Assembly (NCBI GenBank): GCA_029582165.1
Contig: CM055892.1
Coordinates: forward strand, 9,324,254 to 9,388,253
Direction: 5' to 3'
Source: Portulaca oleracea
Taxonomy: Eukaryota > Streptophyta > Magnoliopsida > Caryophyllales > Portulacaceae
Length of the DNA stretch: 64,000 bases
Shown here: piece after piece, positions 8,578 to 20,579 of the stretch
Position numbering within the stretch: the stretch's first letter is position 1
Layout of the letters: each line of letters starts with the position of its first letter
Program-made: the position numbers and the translations under genes
The notes under the pieces: generated by a model
Seen by the model: the letters and a program-made list of their open reading frames with translations, nothing else
Databases searched by the model: none
Told to the model about the DNA's origin: nothing

Positions 8578-11286
8578 GGTTCATTTGAAGGAGTTTGGCG
8601 GAGACGGTGTTGTGTTGATTATTCATCGTTTTTTGCGACAGAAGATGTGTTTGAGACTATAGATGCAGTGCATGATTGGGCCCAATGAAATAGTTGGGGG
8701 CATCGAATTTAGGTTTGTACGGCCAACATACAAAAGAAAAGATGCAGAGAGTCCGCTAAGGTGTTACTTGAAGTGTTGGAGGTACAGTAAATACTGTGGG
8801 AAACTGAATGATCTGGATACTGCTACTCGTCGAGATACGTCGACGAAGGCATGCCAATATAAATTTGCCATTGTAGCGTGGACTCGTAATGAAACGGAAT
8901 GGCGAGTTCGCGTGTGCGATGGAGACCGGGGGAAGCACAATCATCGCTTCATTGTGTATGAGGAGGGACATCGTCACGGACACCCATTGACTTGTGACAT
9001 GAAACAACATGTCTGTGAAATGACGAACACGGGGTGCACGCCGGCCACGATACAAACATTGTTGAAGGTGAAGTTTCCTGCTTCTAAGACAAACATGAGG
9101 CAAATATACAACGAGCGGGCAAAGATGCGTATCGAGGATATGGATGGTAAAACGCATGCCCAACATTGTCTCTACTTGGCGAAAGCTGGCGGGTATGTCT
9201 CTTTCACTGATTATAATGATGATGGCACACTTCGTTAGCTTTTTTTTTGTCGCTCATATTCGTTGAAGTTGCTCCGTACATACCCGAATGTCATTCTCAT
9301 TGACAGTACATACAAGACAAACAAGGCGATGTGGCCTGTATGTGAGATGGTAGGCGTGACACCCACGAACCAAAACTTCCAAGTCGCTTACTCGTTCATG
9401 TGGGACGAGAAGATGGACTCATATGAGTGGTTCATTTGGAGGCTCCATGAATTGTTAGGTCCTGATGTTATTCCATCCGTGTTTGTGACGGACAAGAATG
9501 ATGCTTTGTTGGGTGCTATTGCCAGGGTTTACCCAGATGTGCACAAACTATTGTGCGTGTGGTATATTCGGAATGATGTGGAGAACAAAGTAAACCACCT
9601 TACTGGGGGCAAGAAGAATGGACTCGGGCTACATTTCAGACATTATTACTGGAACGGCATTGTATATGCCGACACTGTTCAAGAGTTCGACGGGAAGTGG
9701 GACGCACTCACTAGTACGTGGATTGGCAAAAACGATCAAATTATGGCCTATCTGAATGGGACTTGGATGAACCATAAGGAAAAATTCGTGTGTGCTTTCA
9801 CCGACAATTTCCCTCACCTGGGGAACACAGCGACTTCTAGAGTGGAGAGCCAGCATTCAACACTGAAATATTATATCGGCAGTTCTAAAGGCACCTTCGA
9901 TCGTGTCTTTGTGAAGATTCACCAACACTTGGAAAATCAACATACTGAGATTCAGAGGGCGCTTGAACAGTCTAGGAGTACGCACAAGCTTTATAGTAAT
10001 TCGAAGTTCTTGAAGAATTTGCACGGGCATGTATCCCCTCACGGCCTTTACCCGTTGTCGAAGGAGTTCAATAACATGTTGTCGATGAGGCTAACTGGCC
10101 ACACGTGCGATCACAAGTTGTTGAGAACCCACCTCCTCCTGTGTGCATGTTCTATGATGGTCATTTACGAAGCTGGAGAGCAATTGCAGTATACAGGGAT
10201 AAACATGTTCTGGAGACAACTCACAGTAATTGGCGATAGTGAAACCCCAGGGTCAAATGATGCTGCATCAACTACGGACATGACAGAATTTGAGTTGCTC
10301 GTTCAACAGGTTCGTGAGAGTGATCCAGCAATAGTACGCCACATCACTAATGTTATCCACGAGGAGTTGAATCCGGACAGTGTCGATGTTCCTGATCCGG
10401 AGATAAGCCCCCCACGGGTCGGGAGACGAAGTACATCGAGATCCACCCGACGCCACCGCAGTGCCTTTGAGTTCGGCCGAACAGCGGGTCGGGAGAGCAA
10501 GACTACGACGACCTCATACAGGAAAAAGAGAACCAGTTCTTCATCAGTCGGGATGGGTCCAACAGGTGTGAATTTCCTTACCTATATTTTATATTTAATC
10601 CCTAAACATTTTATATGGCATTTAAAACTGATGTTAATCTCATGCGCAGGTATCCCTCGGATGTGTAAAGATCCATTCCCGATGATTTGCCACATTTCAT
10701 GTTACCATTTATTGTTAGCTGGACGGATGTTGGCGCTGATGGCAACTGCGGTTTCAGATGCATTGTTGAGGCAGGTTACGGGGACGAAGAGAAATGGCCA
10801 ATTGCTAGGAGGTCAATGCACAGTGAATTGTTGGGGAATCGAGAAGACTATTTGAAGGCGTTTTTTAGGTCTGAGACTGAGTTCAATGCATCCGTCCACC
10901 GGATAGTTGGTCACATGGAGGGAGCAGCCTGGTTAGAGTTTTGGATGTTGGCTCCAACGAATTTATTCCCAGCAGCGATACTGATGAACATTATGTGGGT
11001 CAACCTTTCAACACCTCCTGGTCAACATGAGCAGACAGCTGAGTTATGCATATCAGTATTACCCATACGAGGAGGACCTGAAATGACAGCACCTGCAAAA
11101 ATATTTGGAATAGTGCAAGCAAACAAGGACCATTTCATGCTTCTTCATTTACACTCTGACTGCCCACTACCACCGGTTCATGTTGGATGGCGAGCAGCTA
11201 AAGACGTTAGTGTTGAAGGTTCGGATGAGCCGTTCAAGGCTCGTATTGATAGATGGCAAGCTCTTAGGGCCGCTCAACGGCAATGA
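8578..11286 (+). pseudogene. MULE transposase fused to an OTU protease domain
   Basis: The reading starts after a splice-acceptor-like TTTGCAG (8578). A conserved-looking frame ATEDVFETIDAVHDWAQ is followed by a one-base shift (about 8682) into EIVGGIEFRFVRP. A WRKY/FAR1-like zinc-binding region follows (CYLKC..., ending KHNH), then a single in-frame TAG at 9236-9238. The frame then continues into the MULE DDE core: DSTYKTN (first Asp), FVTDKNDALLGAI (second Asp), HKLLCVWYIRNDV and TATSRVESQHS (Glu). A frameshift near 10490 restores DLIQEKENQFF, and an intron with GT...AG borders (about 10567-10649) leads to YPSDV, a stop, and then an OTU domain: DVGADGNCGFRC with the nucleophile Cys at 10747-10749 and KDHFMLLHL with the candidate His. 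At least two frameshifts and two stops mean it is not translatable as it stands. OTU domains act on ubiquitin-type linkages; a role in transposition is unproven. Confidence 0.85.
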
Positions 11287-11538
11287 TAGTCGTAGATGTT
11301 AAACTATATTTAATTATTTGGTTATTTATTTGGTTTTGTCGTGGAGAGTTACTTACTTATTTGGTATTTTTGTCGCAATACATAGTCATGCACAATTAAA
11401 TTTAAACATAAAAATTTACCATAGTTAAATGGAAACTTACATTGTATGACATTACTAATCTAAACTTAAAACCAGTTAAATAATACGACAATACTAAGTT
11501 TACGGTACACAAACCACAATTACAATTAAAAACAAAAT

Positions 11539-11960
11539 CTACTCCTCCTGCTCATCATCTTGCTGCTGGGGGACCTGGATATGTATCCGACAGCACCAAT
11601 GCCCGTGCATCTCGATCATCTCATTATACCACTGAAGACTCACTTGCGCCGTCTGTTTGTCCGATTGGGGTGGCTGCCTCCCACGCTCCACTAGTAAGGC
11701 CCAGTTATAGGCCCAATTTCATAAAAATAAAACACAAAACAGTGCAGTTAGACCAATCATGAAATCCACCATCTGAAAACAATATTATTCTAAAACAAAA
11801 TATTAGAATATGCTAAGTGGTTTGTACCTGTTCGAGCGACGTATGCTCATCGACTGTGGATTGGCTGGCGGAGGCATTGTTTATCAAGAATTTGTGAGTA
11901 TGTGCCACGTACCAATCGTTATAGTCATCATCCACTTCCCACGGCACACGTTTTGTGCGT
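11539..11960 (-). pseudogene. plant mobile domain (PMD) gene, 3' portion
   Basis: The - strand reads LPRTKRVPWEVDDDYNDWYV... from the retrotransposon junction, then a GT donor at about 11828. The last exon reads WALLVERGRQPPQSDKQTAQ and ends with DDEQEE and a stop at 11539-11541. This is the downstream half of the gene whose PMD core lies at 20580-22187. The two halves join across the 5-bp duplication GGCAG left by the inserted retrotransposon. The gene is convergent with the transposase-OTU gene, with about 250 bp between stop codons. Confidence 0.6.
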
Positions 11961-11965
11961 GGCAG

Positions 11966-13204
11966 TGTAGACCCCGAAAAATTGATAACCTTTTTCGTGG
12001 CGCTACATAAAGAATGATTGATTGGGAGCCGACTAGGATTGCTTAACCTTAAATAAGGTTCAACCTTTAAGAATATTTTTGCCGACAGATTAAATCGATT
12101 TATGCGCCATGATCCCGAGATTCACCTTTTTAAGAAAGAAGAAAGAAAGAGATAAAAAAAGGAAGGGGAAAACAAGGAAACCGTGCAGGTTCATCCTCAA
12201 CCAAGCCGGGTTTCGTTGATGCAGACCCCCCTAAAAAAGAAACTAAAGGAAAGATTGAAAAGAAGGTGATAAACCCGTCTGGGTTCATGAATTGAACCGA
12301 GCCGGGTTAACTCAGGTGCTATCCGCAAATTGGACCGAAGGAATAGCGAAGCAAAAAGAAAGTGAAAAGAAGACAGTAAACCCGCCTGGGTTCATGGATT
12401 GAACCAAACCGGGTTACCTTTTGCGTTATTCACAAGTTAGGTCAAAGAAACCGTAAAAAAAAAGGAAAATATCGAAGTATGAATATAGAGTCGCCAGTTG
12501 AATTTTTAGGAGAAAAACAACAAACCATTTTGACACGGACTCCGGTCTACGAATCCAAAGATGGATTCGGGGGTAAGGTTACGAATTTGACAATTAAAAT
12601 TATCAAATCCGCCTATTCAACCGAATAGACTCTACTAGAATTAAATCAAAGCGGAAAAAAAAGTTAAAAGGGGGGAATTAAGTATGAATCTCAAAATTTA
12701 ACATTAACATCATGCAAAATATTGAATTGAAAATACAAAAGAAACGTGAATTCGATATGTTATGTTACATGGTTTACATCAATGATAACTATTCTAACCT
12801 TTAGTGAAGCAGCAAGCAAAGGGAGAGAAGAGGTAGAGAGAATTATGCTAGTGTCAATACTCTAGCATAATGTCGTGTGTGAAAAATGAGAGGGATTAGG
12901 GTTTAATTTATAGTGGAATGAGGAGATTAGGGGTACGTTTAGGGTTATCATATAGCCGCAGAATCAATAAACCCAGACGGGTTTGGCTGGAGGCGGAAGT
13001 AATCCGGGCCCAACCCAGACGGGTTTGGGCTGGTGGTGGAAGTAATGCGGGCCCAACCCAGACGGGTTTGGGCTGGTGTTATTGGCTAGTTTTGCTTGCT
13101 TCTGGGTTAGGAAAGAAATGGGTTTGCATGCCACTAGACTATTCGGCTAACTTATTTTTTACAAATAACTAAAACTAATACCGGTACAAAATCCGGTGTC
13201 TACA
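11966..13204 (-). repeat. 3' LTR of the gag-only element
   Basis: On the - strand it begins TGTAGACACCGGATTTTGTA and ends ...CGGGGTCTACA. Nearly identical to 19334-20579. Differences include a degenerated palindrome at about 12178 (AACCGTGCAGGTT), which reads AAACCCGTCTGGGTT in the partner at 19546. Confidence 0.93.
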
Positions 13205-13219
13205 GATAGCCCCCACTTT
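13205..13219 (-). other. polypurine tract
   Basis: The - strand reads AAAGTGGGGGCTATC immediately before the TGTAGACACC start of the 3' LTR, where plus-strand priming is expected. Confidence 0.8.
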
Positions 13220-13492
13220 GATCGAGTTTGAGTAAAATGATGATCAAAGTAGTCTTGATGATCTTGGATATGAATCAGAAGCCTGTTCTGAAGCTGGTTG
13301 ACGCTTGGAAGCTTGGTCCTGCGTCGATGTTGGTTGGCCTGCTTAGTTTCTTCCGTAAAGTCGCCGAAATTGATCCGCCTCATTTCGTCGTGAGGTAGAT
13401 CAAGGTCATGCACTTCATTTCGCCGTGGAGTGCAAGACCTGTGTCTGTGTGGGTTGACCTGCTTAGTTTCTTCCGTAAAGCTGGTCGGAGTC

Positions 13493-13900
13493 GATCCGCT
13501 TCATTTCGCCGTGAGGCGGATCGGGGTGACGTGCTTCATTTCGCCGTGAAGCATGCCAGGATGATGAGGTGATCCACTTCATTTCGCCGTGAGGTGGATC
13601 AGGGTGACGTGCTTCATTTCGCCGTGAAGCATATTGAGATGATGAGTTGATCCACGTCATTTCGCCGTGAGGTGGATTGAGGTGACGTGCTTCATTTCGC
13701 CGTGAAGCATGCCAGGATGATGAGGTGATCCACTTCATTTCGCCGTGAAGTGGACCGAGGTGACGTGCTTCATTTCACCGTGAAGCATGCCAGGATGATG
13801 AGGTGATCCACTTCATTTCGCCGTGAAGTACACCGAGGTGACGTGCTTCATTTCGCCGTGAAGCATGCCAGGATGATGAGGTGATCCACTTCATCAAGGT
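13493..13900 (-). repeat. 78-bp tandem repeat, five units plus a partial
   Basis: Units start at 13493, 13571, 13649, 13727 and 13805, each exactly 78 bp, with a partial unit at 13883. Each holds two mini-hairpins around an ATTTCGCC loop (CCACTTC...GTGAAGTGG and GCTTCA...TGAAGC). Because 78 is a multiple of three, the - strand stays open through about three and a half units (13463-13738), giving a 26-residue repeat containing SSSWHASRRNEARHPDPPHG. Degenerate relatives continue upstream from about 13378. Confidence 0.9.
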
Positions 13901-13930
13901 CACACACTTCATTTCGCCGTGGAGTGCGGG

Positions 13931-16900
13931 ACTTTTGTCTGTGTACTGAAAAGGGTGTCATCGTATTGTGAGGGCCCGATGACGGCCGCTGAAGATGAGT
14001 TCATCTGACGACCGACGTATTTTGTGCATTGTTCTGCAAAAAGAGAAGGAGGGCATCAGTTTTTCTGAAAATCAGAGCGAGTCAGAGAATTTACCTGTCA
14101 GTCATGCTTTAGCTCTCGGAAACGGGCCTGCAAAATCAGACCGACGTATTTTGAGTTTGCCATTGCTTCGTGGGAAATGGCCTGAAAAACCCGTCTGGGT
14201 TTATGCTCGAATTGCATTGGGCCTGAATTGCAGAGACGAGTTTGGGCTCATTTCAGGCTGCGATGGCCCATAAAACCCGTCTGGGTTTTTGCATTTTTTT
14301 TTTTTTCAAACCCGTCTGGGTTTGGGCTAAATTTTTTTTTTTTTTCGTGTGAGCGAATGAAATGGAAGAAGGCCCAAACCCGTCTGGTTGGACCGAGAGT
14401 TGGGCTCTTTTCCTTTTTTTTGTGAGTCGAGTGAGCCGACAGACAGACCCAAACTCGTCTGGGTTGGGCCGAGAGGACTGAAGGTGAGGAGGCCCAAACC
14501 CGGCTGGGTTGGGCTGAGAGAAGGCGAGGAGCCGATATGAAATGAGTCTTTGCGAAAACGGACCTAGGCAGGCCGTTCTAGTTTTTAGGCTGATTCGACC
14601 CCTTGCTTGGGCTACGTAGCCCCCAGCTTAGTGGCAGTTTGATTTAACTCTTGCTAAACTGGGAATCACTTGATAGTCGCCGTAGTGACTTGCTTCCTTT
14701 TTTTATTCAAATAGCCCCCGGCTTAGTGGAAACTTCGATTGAATTTTTCTAAGCCGTGGTTACTCGAACATTCTTGGCTTAATGCAATGATGCAGAAGTG
14801 TTACACCGATCCGGCTCGTAGCGATACAGGTGGTAGACTCCTCTTACTACCGGTGGGACACTTACTTTGGCCACAGTGGAAGTGGGGCCCATGGGGCTAA
14901 TTGCGCCAGTGGTGGTGGCGATACGGAGGACTGGCATGATGAAGACTGAGAATGATACACATGCAGGGTCTTTATGTAATGCACTTATGTAATGCTATGT
15001 ATGACTCTTTATTATGCACTTAGGACAATGCAATGCAATGATGTAATAATGTTACTCATGTACACTTAATGCATGACGTACGTTTTTTTTTTTATTTATG
15101 CACTAGTGCGAACCACTGATGTGATGCTTATGCAATGATGGTGCTGCGTAATGCACTTTTTATTCTCGTGTACCCTTATGCATAATGTAACAACAATGTG
15201 TAATGCGATATGCAATCTACATGGTGGGATTACTCCCACTTCCCCAAAAAAAAAAGACCGAAAATTAAATGCTACAAGTAAGTTCGAGCTACAGTTTCGG
15301 GGCCGGCGAAGACATATAACTATCTTGTGGACCCGCATTATGACCCAAAATAGAGTTAAAGTGGCTCCGTGAGATAGCCCAATAAGCTGGCCCAAACTCG
15401 TCTGGGTTTCAGGCCCAAAATGATCCCCACTTCTAGGAGCTGGGCCTTTAGAACTCCACATAGGCTGGCCCAGGCCCGTCTGCGTTTCGCGCCGAGAAAC
15501 CCTAACTTGGTGTGCAGTTTAAGGAAAGCTGATCTTGGCGTACAGGGCAAGTAAACCCGTCTGGGTTATGCCTTCTCTAAATCACAAGCACAAGCCAAAC
15601 ACCATCAAACCCGTCTGAGTTTCATTATCCCCATTATTTCCTTGCCCCGACGTGAATCAAATCGTCCTTTCGTCCCGATGGCGTCCAAAAAAGAGAGAGA
15701 GTTGGGGAGGTATAAGTTGACTTCTCTGCTAAGTTTGAGGCAAGTGAAAATAGATTGGGATTTTCTACGTGCTGCTGAAACATTCTGGGATAAGGAATTT
15801 TCGATAGGAAGAACAAAATCAGAACAAAATCAATTCAACAAGCAAGCACAAAGATTAATCTGGACAAAATCAAAACTCAGTTCGAAAGAGATAGGAAGAA
15901 ATTTTCGAATCCCAAAGGAGAGAACAAGTACTTCAGAGGCATAAATCCGCCAACAGTTCTAAGAATAATCCAAATGTGCGCGGTTAGTTATGGACGTAGG
16001 TCAGTCAAAAAGAACAAACCTCACATAGGAAAGAACAAACACTCAAACACTCAATTTTGAATAGGTATGTGTGTTTTCTCATACTCAAACCAATAGAAAC
16101 AAACTACCATAAGCTTGGTAAGAACCTCACTCTCCACTACTGGTATGCAATGCACAAGTGACAATCAAAAAGACTTTTTCGGGTTACAACGAGGCTTAGG
16201 TTAGGGTAAGGAGCGGTAAAATTTGGGAATGAGGAGTTAAGAGCCATGCTTGGATTGATTTTCTACGAATAAAACACTCTGAATTCTCCTTCTTGCTTAA
16301 TGTATGCAAGTCATTTCACCTTTCACCCTGAAACATCTCAACTGAATACAACCAGGTCAAAGTTTTCTGAACTTTAAATTGAATCTCCCTAATCACCCTT
16401 TTACTTTTGAAACTCTTTTCCTTTTTTTTACTTTTTTTTTTTACTTCTTTTTTATTTTTTTGTGGGTGATCGGGGAGAAGAATATCTATGGAATCTTCGA
16501 CTTTGATATAATATATGAACAACATAACCAAATACCAATCGCTCAAGATATGGGACTTTCAGATTCTCCCAAACTTCCAAAAAAAGACAAACTCTCATCC
16601 AACCAAGCAAGGCAAAGGGATACTGGATATCAGAGGCCAAGGCTCGTATTGTCAGGGTTCAATCATGAAAAAAGGATAAACAAAGGCTAGGCGGGGCAAA
16701 TAGAACGGTAAATATAATGTAAGGAAGGCTATTTAGCTATGTAGCTTATCAAAATAAAGTCGGATGCCTTAATCACTTTGTCACAGCGTGCAATGCAAAT
16801 GTGTAGTCCCAAGCAAGATGCAAAACAAGTTCTAGAGATGCAACTAATGGGTGAGTCACTCAAGGGATCATGGAATTGATAAAAGTGATCAATTCAAAAT

Positions 16901-17200
16901 TTAGGCAATGTGGACTCACGGGATGGGGCTCAATCAACTAAACTTAGCCCAAAGATTTGCGCACGCATTTATACTTTCTAAGATAGTCAAAGCGATGATA
17001 CAACTTTCATAACTTGTCTCAAAATCAGAAGGTTTGAAGGAAAAGGTTTCAAAAACTTTTGAGATCTCGTCCAGATTTTTCTAAGTGAAGCAAGTTAAAC
17101 TGAAAGTAAGAAAGGCTTACGGCCTCCGTTGGATGGAATTAGTCTCAACAGTTTTCTGAGGGGGGCTAGGCACGCTGGTAGCCCTCTGTTGGAGCTAGAT
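13931..17200 (-). other. non-coding interior of the gag-only element
   Basis: This is where an autonomous element would carry pol. No polymerase motif was recognised in any frame. It holds ten or more copies or near-copies of the AAACCCGTCTGGGTTT palindrome (for example 14187, 14273, 14308, 14496, 15553 and 15607). Between 14600 and 14770 there are paired TAGCCCCC.GCTTAGTGG segments, and around 14990-15140 ATGCAATGATG-type microsatellite-like sequence. Open frames are short and unrelated to known proteins. Confidence 0.6.
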
Positions 17201-17207
17201 CCGAATG

Positions 17208-18141
17208 TTATGTGCTCTTCGTTGTAAGCGACTTCAATTTGCACACACAAATCCTTGAAAGTCTCAAAGTCTTTGATAGATTGAAAGCCAAAATGCCGGT
17301 GATGCGAGGGTGGATGCTTTGCTTGAAAGTGCTCAATTGCATCCTAAAGGGGACTGCTTCGTCGATCTTTAACAGCATTGAGTGCCATCGTTCATAATAA
17401 GAGAGGAATGACTCATCATCTCCTTGCTTCATGGAAGTGAGGTCATCTACAGTGACCTCCTTTTGTTGGAGACGACTAAAATGGCTGATGAAGGCCTTGA
17501 ACAACTCGTCAAGGTCTTGATGTGAGGGGTAGATTTTGGTACCACACCTTGGCCTTACCTTCTAGAGTGGAAGGGAAGATCAGGTGTAAAGACCTTCATC
17601 TACTTTGTGAAGAGGGGCCACCTCGGAACTCCTCTAGATGATGAGATGGGTTCTCAGATGGCTTGAACCTGATGCCCGGTACTTCAACTTTGTCCCTTAC
17701 CCTTGATACATGGTGTTTGGGGATGGCCAAATCCATGCAAGCGTCTGTAAAGGTTGGATCAACTTTCATCATCCTTCTGGTGAGCATGTCAACCTTCTCT
17801 TCAAGCTTCTTGACATAGGGGTCCTCCGAGGTTTTGGAGTTATTCTCTACGGATTTAGACTTAGCCTCACCAGATGAATTGGGTTTTGGGCCCCCATTTT
17901 TGGATTTAGGGTTACCCTTCTCTTCAATGCCCAGCTTCTTGTTGATCTGCTTAATGGCTTCCAGCACGCCATTCATGGTCTGTTGATTTTCGCTGAACTT
18001 CTTTTCTAGCTTCTCATTGGTTCTGTCCTCCTGGTCTGCCATGCAAAAGGCAATTGCTTCCTGTACCCGCTCGTACAGCCCATCGAGTTGCTTGTCACTA
18101 GAACTCTCCCCGAAAAGGTTGTTGGCTAGGGATCCTGACAT
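17208..18141 (-). pseudogene. retrotransposon gag, frameshifted
   Basis: From an ATG at 18141 the - strand reads MSGSLANNLFGES, then a Lys/Glu-rich coiled-coil-like stretch and KVEVPGIRF...HLEEFRGG, up to a stop at 17596. Conserved gag sequence resumes in other frames: LEGKAKVWYQNLPLTS (about 17575-17520), then FKAFISHFSRLQQKEVTVDD and MKQGDDESFLSYYERWH (17504-17420). These are hallmarks of the retrotransposon gag family (WY.NL; MKQ..DESF..Y..RW). At least two small frameshifts separate the blocks, so this copy does not encode intact Gag. No zinc knuckle was seen downstream. Confidence 0.85.
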
Positions 18142-19312
18142 GGTGGATTCACTGGATTTACTGAATTGGGCCGGCGGTCTGTAGTTGGGATTGCGAATAA
18201 GTCTGCCGGTTTGTGGGTCACGGATGCGGGCTCGGAGATGGTCTGCTATCTTGCCTTTGGAAACTGATTAGTGCTCGAAAGAACCTTTATGCCACCCGCC
18301 CAATGCATGCATGACTTAATGGACCTATATGAACCTAGGACATGGACATGACGCCTACATGCTGACATAAGGGTGACTCACCCACTTTTATGGGAGTGCA
18401 TGTCCTAACTCTATATGGACCTAGCATGATGGTAGCGGATCGATACTCATTGGGTCATTACTTGGATCGAGCCACGATGGATCATGTTTGAATTTTTATC
18501 GGGCTCAAGATCAAGGTACAAGATACAATGGGAATCTGACTCAAGGAGCGTCATAAAGGGCCGAATAGGATCAATAGTAAGTGGATTGGGCTGACTGCAG
18601 TATCTAACAGTTTGACCCGATGTGGAAGGAGAAGAAAAACAGGCCCAAACCCGTCTGGGTTTGAACTGTAATTCCTCCCTTTCAAATGGGCATAGACAGG
18701 ATTTCGCAGCGAGTCCAACTAGGCCAGGCACATCAAACCCGTCTGGGTTTGGCCACCAAACCCGTCTGGGTTTGGGCCAGTCCATCTCTCATTTGATCCT
18801 ACGCGGGCTAGAATGACGTCCCACTCATGTTTGGGCTAGACATTTGGACTCATCTTTTACAGGATTAATTTACATGACATACAAATGCGGGATGAGCCTA
18901 ACCATGGCTTTAGATTCAGGGTTTTTCTAGGTTTAGGCAGATGAATAGGGTACCACATGTTCTCGCCCCGGTGCATTTTCCCTATATGGAGTTCATAGGA
19001 AAAATGTGTGGGGTGTTGCTCTTTGGGTTTCAAGGAAACCTTTAGAGTGTAACACGGGTGAGAGGAGAGATCAAATGCTTGGCGATGTAAGTGCATCCCA
19101 CAAGTAGTGACCTTCCGCTCTTGGGATTGATTCCTAGTTTTAAAACCTGAACCAACGCTTTTGTGCTCCCCAGCCATAAAGGCCCAAGAGTAGCCTGGTA
19201 TGCAATATGCCTAAAAATGATAAAAAGTGAAATAAATTAATTCCTCCCTTTTTTTTACAAAAAAACACTAAAATTTAATTCTTTCAAGTTTTACCCTCTT
19301 TTTAAGTTTAAG
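18142..19312 (-). other. gag leader region of the gag-only element
   Basis: Non-coding leader between primer-binding site and gag. It has three further AAACCCGTCTGGGTTT copies (18647, 18735 and 18758). No ORF with recognisable content. Confidence 0.6.
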
Positions 19313-19331
19313 TCCCCAGTGGAGTCGCCAA
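19313..19331 (-). other. primer-binding site
   Basis: The - strand reads TTGGCGACTCCACTGGGGA two bases inside the 5' LTR terminus, the position and TGGCG start expected of a tRNA-primed site. It resembles the site I associate with the Tat/Ogre group of gypsy elements; the tRNA identity was not verified. Confidence 0.75.
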
Positions 19332-19333
19332 TC

Positions 19334-20579
19334 TGTAGACCCCGAAAAATTGATAACCTTTTTCGCGGCGCTACTTAAAGAATGATTGATTGGGAGCCGA
19401 CTAGGATTGCTTAACCTTAAATAAGGTTCAACCTTTAAGAATATTTTTGCCGATAGATTAAATCGATTTATGCGCCATGATCCCGAGATTCACCTTTTTA
19501 AGAAAGAAGAAAGAAAGAGATAAAAAAAGGAAGGGGAAAACAAGGAAACCCGTCTGGGTTCATTCCTGAACCAAGCTGGGTTTCGTTGATGCAGACCCCC
19601 CTAAAAAAGAAACTAAAGGAAAGATTGAAAAGAAGGTGATAAACCCGTCTGGGTTCATGAATTGAACCGAGCCGGGTTAACTCAGGTGCTATCCGCAAAT
19701 TGGACCGAAGGAATAGCGAAGCAAAAAGAAAGTGAAAAGAAGACAGTAAACCCGCCTGGGTTCATGGATTGAACCAAACCGGGTTACCTTTTGCGTTATT
19801 CACAAGTTAGGTCAAAGAAACCGTAAAAAAAAAAAAAGGAAAATACCGAAGTATGAATATAGAGTCGCCAGTTGAATTTTTAGGAGAAAAACAACAAACC
19901 ATTTTGACACGGACTCCGGTCTACGAATCCAAAGATGGATTCGGGGGTAAGGTTACGAATTTGACAATTAAAATTATCAAATCCGCCTATTCAACCGAAT
20001 AGACTCTACTAGAATTAAATCAAAGCGGAAAAAAAAGTTAAAAGGGGGGAATTAAGTATGAATCTCACAAATTTAACATTAACATCATGCAAAATATTGA
20101 ATTGAAAATACAAAAGAAACGTGAATTCGATATGTTATGTTACATGGTTTACATCAATGATAACTATTCTAACCTTTAGTGAAGCAGCAAGCAAAGGGAG
20201 AGAAGAGGTAGAGAGAATTACGCTAGTGTCAATACTCTAGCATAATGTCGTGTGTGAAAAATGAGAGGGATTAGGGTTTAATTTATAGTGGAATGAGGAG
20301 ATTAGGGGTACGTTTAGGGTTATCATATAGCCGCAGAATCAATAAACCCAGACGGGTTTGGCTGGAGGCGGAAGTAATCCGGGCCCAACCCAGATGGGTT
20401 TGGGCTGGTGGTGGAAGTAATGCGGGCCCAACCCAGACGGGTTTGGGCTGGTGTTATTGGCTAGTTTTGCTTGCTTCTGGGTTAGGAAAGAAATGGGTTT
20501 GCATGCCACTAGACTATTCGGCTAGCTTATTTTTTACAAATAACTAAAACTAATACCGGTACAAAATCCGGTGTCTACA
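19334..20579 (-). repeat. 5' LTR of the gag-only element
   Basis: Begins (plus coordinates) TGTAGACCCCGAAAAATTGA and ends CCGGTGTCTACA; the terminal TGTAGAC/GTCTACA is itself inverted. Contains six palindrome copies or near-copies (19546, 19641, 19748, 20344, about 20387 and 20431). Confidence 0.93.

Larger units (their letters stand above)
11966..20579 (-). mobile_element. non-autonomous gag-only LTR retrotransposon (TR-GAG type)
   Basis: It has two highly similar LTRs (11966-13204 and 19334-20579) and a 5-bp target duplication, GGCAG (11961-11965 and 20580-20584). The primer-binding and polypurine sites show that it runs on the - strand, 5' LTR at the right. The interior (13205-19333) has a gag remnant only; no protease, integrase, reverse transcriptase or RNase H could be found. 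That fits the TR-GAG class, which needs enzymes from an autonomous partner. The LTRs differ at few positions, so insertion is recent. It landed in the PMD gene of the MULE. About 23 copies of the palindrome AAACCCGTCTGGGTTT are scattered through LTRs and interior. Confidence 0.9.

Noticed and set aside
13493..13900. Regular repeats considered as a CRISPR-like array
   Set aside because: The units are contiguous tandem repeats without unique spacers, within a plant retrotransposon.
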